Both the position numbers and the translations under genes were made by a program. A DNA stretch of 6,100 nt, taken from contig PXDE01000316.1 of assembly GCA_003566475.1 (NCBI GenBank), forward strand, positions 1 to 6,100, given 5' to 3'. The notes under the pieces were generated by a model that was given only the letters and a program-made list of their open reading frames with translations, ran no database searches and had not been told where the DNA came from. This stretch comes from PVC group bacterium (GTDB lineage Bacteria > Verrucomicrobiota > Kiritimatiellia > SS1-B-03-39 > PXDE01). Shown here piece after piece: positions 1 through 5,014 of the stretch. The first letter of the stretch is position 1, and every line of letters starts with the position of its first letter.

Positions 1-291
1 AGCGTCTGCGCGAAGCCTGGCCCGACCTTCGTGCTTCAGCCTGGCCGGGCGCCTGTGCCCCTCCAACACGGGAAAACGGCCAGGGAATCCGCCGGGCCTG
101 GCTCGTCCCTACCCCGTTCCCATGGAGTCGGCCAGGAATGGCCGACCTACTGGCAGAACCCTCCATGGGGTGCCCTCCGCAGGGCCGGGCGGGGGGCATG
201 CGGGCGCGGGGAATGCGTGCGCGGCGGGATCCACGACGGACATCCACCCATCCACCCGGAATCCGGCAATTGACACCGACCAGGCCTGCTG
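1..291. other. Non-coding stretch, no supported gene
   Basis: I see no convincing gene here. Several frames are open simply because the DNA is very GC-rich, and their translations are proline-, arginine- and glycine-rich without recognisable motifs. Two plus-strand frames are open from the left edge, so the tail of an upstream gene cannot be excluded, but nothing in them resembles a known family. Small structures seen are a nested hairpin at 119-169, a tandem 8-base duplication CATCCACC at 241-256, and a direct repeat AGCCTGGCC at 14-22 and 38-46. Confidence 0.6.
119..169. repeat. Nested inverted repeat / hairpin
   Basis: GTCGGCCA (127-134) and TGGCCGAC (139-146) form a perfect 8-base stem around a GGAA loop. 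Outside it, CCCATGGA (119-126) can pair with TCCATGGG (162-169), enclosing the first hairpin. Part of the outer match is trivial because CCATGG is itself a palindrome. There is no T-run on either side, so it does not look like a standard intrinsic terminator. Its role is unknown; it may be a relative or remnant of the palindromic array at 292-492. Confidence 0.5.
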
Positions 292-492
292 CGACCCCTC
301 CGGGGTCGACCCCATTCTGTGGCACGAAGTCCGGGGGTGTCGCTCCGCTTACCCCCGGCTAATGGCCTTTGCACCCCTCCGGGGTGGCCGGAACCTATGC
401 GACCCCGGAGGGGTCGAAGCGATTAGCCGGGGGTCGAGCCACGCGACACCCCCGGAACCCGTTCCCTTTGACGACCGACCCCGGAGGGGTCG
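292..492. repeat. Dyad-symmetric array of GC-rich palindromes
   Basis: Four copies of one near-palindrome lie here. CGACCCCTCCGGGGTCG is at 292-308, a shortened form CACCCCTCCGGGGTG is at 372-386, and the reverse complement CGACCCCGGAGGGGTCG is at 400-416 and 476-492. Each full copy makes a 7-base stem with a 3-base loop. Between them sit two further hairpins, 331-358 and 427-455, with CCGGGGGT/ACCCCCGG stems and 12-13 base loops. They are mirror images: CCGGGGGTGTCGC at 331-343 matches the reverse complement at 443-455, and ACCCCCGGCTAAT at 351-363 matches 422-434. All pairs are centred near 392-393, so the block is one large imperfect inverted repeat. It lies 33 bases beyond the stop of the beta-mannosidase gene, a typical position for REP-like elements that shield or end transcripts. 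That role is inference. Reading frames through it are artefacts. Confidence 0.9.
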
Positions 493-525
493 CAGCAGCG
501 TTGTCCTGCATAAGGGCCTTCCGGC

Positions 526-3003
526 TCAGTAGCTGTCCGTCAGGCTCCAGACCTCCACCTGCTTCTTGAACGCCGCTGCGGTCAGCTTGCGGTCGGGATG
601 GCAGAGGATCTCGCGGGTTTCGCCGGCCTGGAGGTGGAAGAAGTTGTCGGACCAGCGGGCGTCGGCGCTGGCCAGACCCAGGCGCACCCACAAGGCCGGG
701 CGCCTAGCGGTGACGGCGACGGTGTAGGCATGGTCGCCCGTCGGCGCCGCTGTCCAGGTCAGCTCCGGGGCGTCGAGTTCCAGGTGCTTGGGCTTGCGGA
801 AGTGGACGAGGTTGCGGGAGACCGCCGTCCGGCCCTTGCGCAGTTCGAGCCACACCAGGAGGTCGCGCGGGCCATGCCGGGCCAGCGCGTCCGCGCAGTC
901 CACGTCGGCCACCCGGGTGTTGCCCGGGGCCAGGTCCAGGCGCTTGCGGCCCTTTGCCACCGGCGCTCCGTTGGCCCGGGTCAGCGTCCACACCACCTCG
1001 GCCTTCACCGGCGCCGCCGTGTCGTTGGTGGCGTGGACCTCCACCACCCCGTCGGCCTCGCGCTCGACCCCCGACACCAGCAGCGGCGCGTAGAACCGCC
1101 GGGCCTCGTAGTGCAGGGCCTTCCAGCGGCCATGGAAGTCGATCGAGGACCAGCTCGCCACCGGCCAGCAGTCGTTGAGCTGCCAGTAGATCGACCCCAT
1201 GGTCCGGGGCTGGTTCCGCCGCCAGTGCTCGACCGCGACCTTGATCCCCAGCGACTGAAGAACCTGGCTCATCCAAAGAAGCTGGTCGAAGTCCCTGGGC
1301 ATGCGGAACCACTGGAGCATGGTGGTCATGATCGCGTCGTTGCCGATCCCGCTGCGCTGATGCAGTTCCATGACGTAGCTGGTGATGTTCCGGTCGGCCG
1401 GCGTGGTGTAGCCGTGCGTGGTCTTCGGCTCGGGGAACGACTGGAACCCGAACTCGCTCACGAACCGGTGGCGGGTGGTGCGGTACCACTCGAAGGGCTG
1501 GCGCCCGTGCCAGACCGACCACAGGTGCGCGTCGCCGCTCTCCGGATCCTGGGCGTCCTTACGCCTATTCTCGCCCGGGGTGTGGGCGCTACTCGGGATG
1601 TAGTCGGTGTCCGGGGCGTGCGCCGCCACCACCGAGGGCAGCAGGTCGTCGAACAGCTTCTCGTAGTCGCTCCAGGCCATCTGCCGCCCGGTCCATTCCG
1701 GCCCCACCAGCCCCTGCTCGAGCTCGTTGTTGCCGCACCACAGGGCGAGGCAGGCGTGATGCCGGATGCGCCTCACGTTGTCCTCCGCCTCGTGGCGCAC
1801 CGAGGCCAGGAACTCGGGGTCGAACGCCGGATACCCGCTGCACGCGAACATGAAGTCCTGCCACACCAGCAGGCCCAGCTCGTCGCAGAGGTCGAAGAAC
1901 CCGTCCTCCGGATACAGCCCGCCGCCCCAGACCCGGACCAGGTTCATGTTCGCGTCGGCGGCCGACTGGAGCAGATCGCGGGTGCGGGCGGGGGTCATGC
2001 GGCTGAGGATGGCGTCGGCCGGAATCCAGTTGGCCCCCTTGGTGAAGAAGGCCTGGCCGTTGACCTCGAAGTGGAAGGTCCGTCCCTTCCCGTCGCGCTT
2101 CTGGACCAGCCGGACGGTGCGGAATCCGACCCGGCGCGTCCAGGCGTCCTCGACCGCGCCGTCCGGACCGCGCAGCTCGACCTCGAGATCGTACAGCGGC
2201 TGCTTGCCCATACCGTTGGGCCACCACAGGTCGGGATTGGCCAGGGCGAGCTTGAGCGAGGCCTTGCCGCCGTCGCCCACGGCGACCTCCCGCTCGGCCG
2301 CCACCTTGCCCTGGCGACGCAGCCGGGCCCGCACCGTCCGCGGTTCCCCGTCCAGGGATTGGACGGAAACGTCCAGGGATTGGACGGCCCGCCTGGCGGT
2401 GACCTTCTGGCGCGGATGCACCTCGGCGAGGCGGGCCCCGCTCCAGGCCACGATCTCCAGCGGACGCCAGATGCCGCAGGTGACCAGGGTCGGCCCCCAG
2501 TCCCAGCCGAAGTTGCAGGGCTCCTTGCGCACGTAGGCGCGGTGGCGGACCTCGCGCGGCCCGCCCCACGAGGGCATGGGCCGCTTGGCCGCCTTGGCCC
2601 GGATATAGGGGAGGACGGAATCGAACTCCACCTCGATCTCGTTATCCCCGGGCTTCAGCACGGACCTGAGATCCCAGGTCCAGGTCCGGAACATGTTGTC
2701 GGTGTGGCCCAGCTCCTCGCCGTTGACCCGCACGGTGGCGAAGGTGTCGAGGCCATGGGCGACCAGATCGACCCTGGCGTGCGCGAGCAGGGCGGCGGTC
2801 GCCCGGAAGGTGCGGCGGTACACCCAGCCCTGCTCGCCGATCCAGCCCAGATGCTCCTCGTGGTCGCGATAGAAGGGATCGGGGATCTTGCGGGCGCGGA
2901 GCAGATCGTGGTGGATGCAGCCCGGCACGGTGGCGGCGAGGGTTTCGGTCTGGTCGGCCCGGCGCGCGGTCCAGCGGCCGGAGAGGTCGAGCACGGTCGG
3001 CAT
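526..3003 (-). CDS. Beta-mannosidase, glycoside hydrolase family 2
   Basis: Predicted 825-residue exo-beta-mannosidase that removes terminal beta-linked mannose from manno-oligosaccharides or N-glycan cores by a retaining mechanism. The length is normal for the family. Visible parts: N-terminal beta-sandwich sugar-binding domain (about 5-180, with CNFGWDWGPTLV at 163-174), Ig-like domain (about 190-300), TIM barrel (about 305-640, with VRVWGGGLYPEDGFF at 356-370) and C-terminal Ig-like domains. The acid/base glutamate is E427 in LWCGNNE and the nucleophile is E517 in RFVSEFGFQS; their 90-residue spacing fits the family. SIYWQLNDCWPVASWSS (604-620) is another family signature. There is no signal peptide or membrane segment, so it is probably cytoplasmic and fed by transported oligosaccharides. 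The start at 3003 is chosen because AGGAG lies six bases upstream and the protein aligns from there; upstream in-frame codons would overlap the toxin gene. An oddity is a tandem duplication at residues 207-218 (VQSLD-VS-VQSLD). It lies 107 bases downstream of the toxin gene on the same strand. Confidence 0.95.
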   Translation of the reverse strand: MPTVLDLSGRWTARRADQTETLAATVPGCIHHDLLRARKIPDPFYRDHEEHLGWIGEQGWVYRRTFRATAALLAHARVDLVAHGLDTFATVRVNGEELGHTDNMFRTWTWDLRSVLKPGDNEIEVEFDSVLPYIRAKAAKRPMPSWGGPREVRHRAYVRKEPCNFGWDWGPTLVTCGIWRPLEIVAWSGARLAEVHPRQKVTARRAVQSLDVSVQSLDGEPRTVRARLRRQGKVAAEREVAVGDGGKASLKLALANPDLWWPNGMGKQPLYDLEVELRGPDGAVEDAWTRRVGFRTVRLVQKRDGKGRTFHFEVNGQAFFTKGANWIPADAILSRMTPARTRDLLQSAADANMNLVRVWGGGLYPEDGFFDLCDELGLLVWQDFMFACSGYPAFDPEFLASVRHEAEDNVRRIRHHACLALWCGNNELEQGLVGPEWTGRQMAWSDYEKLFDDLLPSVVAAHAPDTDYIPSSAHTPGENRRKDAQDPESGDAHLWSVWHGRQPFEWYRTTRHRFVSEFGFQSFPEPKTTHGYTTPADRNITSYVMELHQRSGIGNDAIMTTMLQWFRMPRDFDQLLWMSQVLQSLGIKVAVEHWRRNQPRTMGSIYWQLNDCWPVASWSSIDFHGRWKALHYEARRFYAPLLVSGVEREADGVVEVHATNDTAAPVKAEVVWTLTRANGAPVAKGRKRLDLAPGNTRVADVDCADALARHGPRDLLVWLELRKGRTAVSRNLVHFRKPKHLELDAPELTWTAAPTGDHAYTVAVTARRPALWVRLGLASADARWSDNFFHLQAGETREILCHPDRKLTAAAFKKQVEVWSLTDSY
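2348..2387. repeat. Tandem hairpin duplication within beta-mannosidase gene
   Basis: An 18-base sequence, CGTCCAGGGATTGGACGG, occurs at 2349-2366 and again at 2370-2387, with a 21-base period that keeps the reading frame. Each copy is itself an inverted repeat with arms CGTCCA and TGGACG around GGGAT, extended to seven base pairs in the first copy. The protein consequence is VQSLD-VS-VQSLD at residues 207-218, near the start of the domain following the sugar-binding sandwich. Both copies are identical, which suggests a recent duplication. Confidence 0.85.
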
Positions 3004-3009
3004 GGAAAT

Positions 3010-3014
3010 CTCCT
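3010..3014 (-). promoter_or_regulatory. Ribosome binding site of beta-mannosidase
   Basis: On the minus strand AGGAG is followed by six bases (ATTTCC) and then the ATG at 3003. This decides the start against longer in-frame alternatives reaching up to 3141, whose extra residues do not look like a GH2 N-terminus and would overlap the end of the toxin gene. Confidence 0.85.
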
Positions 3015-3041
3015 GAAGGAATCGGACGCCCCTTTTAGCCG

Positions 3042-3126
3042 CACGGGTACGGCCGTGAAAGCACGAACCCGTGGTTCCGGCGCACGGCCAGGAGCCTTCT
3101 TCCACATGAACTAGGTCGGAACCACG
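3042..3126 (-). promoter_or_regulatory. Inverted repeats between toxin and mannosidase genes
   Basis: A perfect 10-base inverted repeat, CGTGGTTCCG (3070-3079) and CGGAACCACG (3117-3126), straddles the toxin stop codon with a 37-base loop. A second one, CACGGGT (3042-3048) and ACCCGTG (3067-3073), lies nearer the mannosidase start and shares bases 3070-3073 with the first, so the two stems could not form fully together in one transcript. This looks like it could tune read-through from the toxin gene into the mannosidase. No U-run follows, so a classical terminator is not supported. No convincing promoter for the mannosidase was found here. Confidence 0.35.
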
Positions 3127-3494
3127 TGTCTCCTGACCCACTCCGTGAATGCATCCCGTGCGAACGCTCCCGAAGCGAGGCGCAGGATCGCCTGTTCCTG
3201 TTCGTCTATGTCACCCAGCAGCTCGCAGCCGTTCAGCAGGAGAAAGATCTCCATCGCGGCATGACCTACGCGCTTGTTCCCATCCAGGAATGGGTGGTTC
3301 ATCACCAGCGAGAAACACAGAGCCGAGGCCTTCTCGATCAGGCCCGTATAGAGGTCCACCCCGCCGAATGCGGCGTGCGGTTGACGGATGGCCGATTCGA
3401 GAGCACCGAGGTCGCGGATCCCCATGGCCCCGCCGGTGTCGGCGATCAGGCGCTCATGCAGGTCGATCACCTCGGCGAGGGAGAGGAACCGCAT
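3111..3494 (-). CDS. Doc-type toxin (death-on-curing, Fic fold)
   Basis: A 127-residue Fic-domain protein of the Doc toxin subfamily, whose best-studied member (phage P1 Doc) phosphorylates elongation factor EF-Tu and stops translation. The core motif is at residues 67-75, HPFLDGNKR, with H67, D71, N73 and R75 in the positions expected for catalysis, Mg2+ binding and phosphate binding. Lysine at the variable site, as in Doc rather than in AMP-transferring Fic enzymes (which have glycine there), favours a kinase; that is inference. The N-terminus FLSLAEVIDLHERLI and the stretch GIRDLGALESAIRQP (25-39) are typical of this group, as is the short length. The ATG overlaps the antitoxin stop codon (TGATG) and there is no good ribosome binding site of its own, so translation is probably coupled to the antitoxin. 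All key residues are intact, so the toxin appears functional. The cellular target cannot be read from sequence. Confidence 0.92.
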   Translation of the reverse strand: MRFLSLAEVIDLHERLIADTGGAMGIRDLGALESAIRQPHAAFGGVDLYTGLIEKASALCFSLVMNHPFLDGNKRVGHAAMEIFLLLNGCELLGDIDEQEQAILRLASGAFARDAFTEWVRRHVVPT

Positions 3495-3691
3495 CAGGCC
3501 AGCCGGCGATAGAGATCCCGGTTCTTGGCCAGAACTCGGCGGGCGGCTCGCTCGAAATCAGGAGCGGGCCGGTCCAGGAGGTCGTCGATGGACGCCCGCA
3601 GGAGCTGCTCCGCATCCAGTCCGGCGCGTTCCGCCTTTTCGCGTAGCGCGGCGGCCTTCGCATCGTCGATCTGCACGGTCAAGACTGTCAC
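3494..3691 (-). CDS. Antitoxin of the Doc toxin pair
   Basis: A 65-residue protein directly upstream of the toxin, beginning at GTG. The first part, TVLTVQIDDAKAAALREKAE, is a beta-strand followed by helices as in ribbon-helix-helix (CopG/Arc-like) DNA-binding antitoxins. The C-terminal half, from about DFERAARRVLAKNRDLYRRLA (residues 45-65), is a charged helix of the sort that binds and blocks Doc toxins. The length, gene order and one-base overlap with the toxin ATG fit a type II module. The GTG at 3691 is preferred because GGAGGAG lies just upstream. An in-frame ATG at 3715 would give 73 residues but has no ribosome binding site and would place the start almost on the predicted -10 box. 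It probably represses its own promoter together with the toxin. The exact antitoxin family is uncertain; it is not an obvious Phd homologue at its N-terminus. Confidence 0.85.
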   Translation of the reverse strand: MTVLTVQIDDAKAAALREKAERAGLDAEQLLRASIDDLLDRPAPDFERAARRVLAKNRDLYRRLA

Positions 3692-3695
3692 GGTG

Positions 3696-3702
3696 CTCCT
3701 CC
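3696..3702 (-). promoter_or_regulatory. Ribosome binding site of antitoxin
   Basis: The minus strand reads GGAGGAG, with GGAGG six bases from the GTG at 3691. It is the strongest Shine-Dalgarno match in the window and supports the unusual GTG start. It also fits the need to make more antitoxin than toxin, since the toxin lacks an evident site of its own. Confidence 0.8.
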
Positions 3703-3716
3703 GGGGTGGTGGCATA

Positions 3717-3745
3717 AATCTAGCCCAGAGCGAGGAGCGGATCAA
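3717..3745 (-). promoter_or_regulatory. Candidate promoter of the toxin-antitoxin operon, with operator-like repeat
   Basis: On the minus strand TTGATC (3745-3740) and TAGATT (3722-3717) are separated by exactly 17 bases and each match four of six consensus positions for a housekeeping sigma factor. A transcript would start near 3710, leaving about 20 bases before the GTG, enough to include the ribosome binding site. An inverted repeat CGGAT-CA-ATCCG at 3738-3749 overlaps the -35 box and is a reasonable operator for autoregulation by the antitoxin. The stretch ATAAATCTA is the only A+T-rich spot in the region. No clear plus-strand promoter for the carboxypeptidase was found. Confidence 0.45.
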
Positions 3746-3796
3746 TCCGATCATGGTGAACGCGCGCAGGGCTTGCCGAACGGGAAAGACCATGCG

Positions 3797-3803
3797 AAGG
3801 AGG
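3797..3803 (+). promoter_or_regulatory. Ribosome binding site of the M14 carboxypeptidase
   Basis: AAGGAGG ends five bases before the ATG at 3809. This decides the start against the in-frame ATG at 3773, which would add twelve residues and lacks such a site. Confidence 0.8.
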
Positions 3804-3808
3804 GGGCT

Positions 3809-5014
3809 ATGGATGCAGACCCGGAGATCGTGGTCGAGTATGGGTTTGACGGCGGCACGCCGGCCCGGGTGGAGAGGCTCGGCCCCCGCCGGTTCCGGCT
3901 GGAGCCCCATGCCTGCCGGCCCGGCCCGCAATGGTTTCACCTCTGCGTCCAGGTCCGGGCGGATGCCGCCGGGCCGGTCACCCTCGAGATCGACTGGCCG
4001 CCGGGCCTCTGCAGGGAGGATCTTCCTCCCGGCCTGTCGGAGGAGGAGATCCACCGCCGAACCGACTACGACTCCTTCGCCCGGGTGCTGCCGGCATGTT
4101 GCGTGTGCCGCCACGAAAACGGGGCCTGGGAACCGGTCGGAGGCGTATCCGTGGACGGCGACCGGGTCACGGCGTCGCTAGAGGTGAGGAAGGGCGTCAC
4201 CGAGTTCGCCACCCAGATGCCCTACCGCTGGGCGGACCTGGAGGCGCTGCTCGCCCAGGTCCGGCAGGTCCGGCCGGACGCGCTGCGGGTCATCGGCGCA
4301 TCGCAGGCCGGGCTTCCCATCCACGCGGTGACGCTTGGCCGCCGCGCCGACGCCCCGACGGTTCATCTCCAGGCCTACCAGCACGCCACCGAGTTCACGG
4401 GCCCCCACGTCGCCGACGCGCTGATCCGCCACGCCCTGGCCCATCCGGACGCGCCCGGCGAGCTGAAGCTCCAGGTGGTGCCGGTGGTGGATGTGGACGC
4501 GCTGTTCTATGGCATGCCGCTGGTGCTTCAGGACGCCGTCACCACCAGCGTCCGGCGGGTCAACATCAACCGCTGCTGGGACGACCGGTCCTGGCCGGAG
4601 GTGGCGGCGGTCGAGGATCTGATCCTCGAACGTCGGCGCGAAGGCGCGAGGTTTGTGGCCGGGCTCGATTTCCATAACGGCTGGTGGAAGGCCCAGGCCA
4701 GCGGCGCCTGCTATACGGTGCTGGATCCGGAGGAGGCGGGCCCGGAACTCGATGCCCGGCAGCGGCGCCTCGTGGAGCATCTCCTGGCCTCAACCGACCA
4801 CGAACGACCCGGGACCACCTGGTGCCACAAGGTCGAGGGCACCTTCAGCCGCTGGTTCCACCGCGCCACCGGAGGCCTGGGGCATACCGTGGAGTTCTCG
4901 CGTCACCTGTGGTGGAACCGGGCCCGCCAGGCCTACGAGCCGGCCCGCCCCCATCACCCGGCCGCCTACGCCCGCGACCTGCTGGCCGCCTTGCGGGCCT
5001 ACGACTGGTCCTGA
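3809..5014 (+). CDS. M14 family zinc carboxypeptidase (cytosolic-carboxypeptidase-like)
   Basis: A 401-residue protein with the signature of M14 metallocarboxypeptidases, which remove C-terminal residues using one zinc ion. Zinc ligands are H192 and E195 (QHATE, the HxxE motif) and H289 (LDFHNGWW). N254-R255 in VNINRCW correspond to the substrate carboxylate-binding Asn-Arg pair. The catalytic glutamate is E362 in GHTVEFSR. Residues 1 to about 130 form a beta-rich domain ahead of the catalytic one, and MPYRWADLEALL (137-148) resembles the junction in the cytosolic carboxypeptidase (CCP/AGBL) branch. In eukaryotes that branch trims glutamates from tubulin; the bacterial substrates are largely unknown, so none is assigned. 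There is no signal peptide, so a cytoplasmic location is likely. Alternatives are an amidase acting on peptidoglycan peptides or another small-substrate hydrolase within M14. The gene is divergent from the toxin-antitoxin pair, and its last 16 bases overlap the end of the convergent gene at the right. All catalytic residues are present. Confidence 0.87.
   Translation: MDADPEIVVEYGFDGGTPARVERLGPRRFRLEPHACRPGPQWFHLCVQVRADAAGPVTLEIDWPPGLCREDLPPGLSEEEIHRRTDYDSFARVLPACCVCRHENGAWEPVGGVSVDGDRVTASLEVRKGVTEFATQMPYRWADLEALLAQVRQVRPDALRVIGASQAGLPIHAVTLGRRADAPTVHLQAYQHATEFTGPHVADALIRHALAHPDAPGELKLQVVPVVDVDALFYGMPLVLQDAVTTSVRRVNINRCWDDRSWPEVAAVEDLILERRREGARFVAGLDFHNGWWKAQASGACYTVLDPEEAGPELDARQRRLVEHLLASTDHERPGTTWCHKVEGTFSRWFHRATGGLGHTVEFSRHLWWNRARQAYEPARPHHPAAYARDLLAALRAYDWS
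4999..5014. other. Convergent 3' overlap of two genes
   Basis: The stop of the plus-strand carboxypeptidase (TGA, 5012-5014) lies inside the minus-strand glycosidase-like gene, whose stop (TAG) is at 5001-4999. The last codons of both proteins share 16 bases, leaving no room for a terminator between them. Transcripts from either gene must extend antisense into the other. Confidence 0.85.

Noticed and set aside
292..492. CRISPR array
   Set aside because: The repeats occur in both orientations with mirror symmetry and unequal spacing. There are no regularly spaced direct repeats with unique spacers, and no cas genes are nearby.
476..492. Standard intrinsic terminator of the beta-mannosidase
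   Set aside because: The hairpin is in a suitable place just past the stop, but neither strand has the following T-run. A terminator role therefore remains only a possibility within the array.
122..532. Plus-strand open frame through the palindrome array
   Set aside because: It translates the hairpin repeats into Pro/Gly/Arg-rich sequence, has no ribosome binding site that I can see, and the DNA is clearly organised by symmetry rather than by codons.
598..3114. Very long plus-strand open frame opposite the beta-mannosidase gene
   Set aside because: It is the antisense of a well-supported GH2 gene. In GC-rich DNA the antisense frame often lacks stops. The translation shows no family motif and is skewed to Gly, Pro, Arg, Val and His.
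3004..3141. 46-residue upstream extension of the beta-mannosidase to 3141
   Set aside because: It would overlap the 3' end of the toxin gene and does not resemble a GH2 N-terminus or a signal peptide, while a strong AGGAG precedes the ATG at 3003.
3692..3715. Resemblance of CTCCTCCGGGGTGG near the antitoxin start to the palindrome family
   Set aside because: The similarity comes from the antitoxin ribosome binding site (GGAGGAG) in GC-rich context; it lacks the symmetric arms of the 292-492 copies.
3773..3808. Earlier ATG at 3773 for the carboxypeptidase
   Set aside because: It has no ribosome binding site, whereas AAGGAGG is correctly spaced before the ATG at 3809; the extra twelve residues have no coding-like character.
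3692..4114. Long N-terminal extension of the antitoxin up to 4114
   Set aside because: It would run antisense through the start of the well-supported carboxypeptidase gene, and the family length of about 65 residues fits the GTG at 3691.
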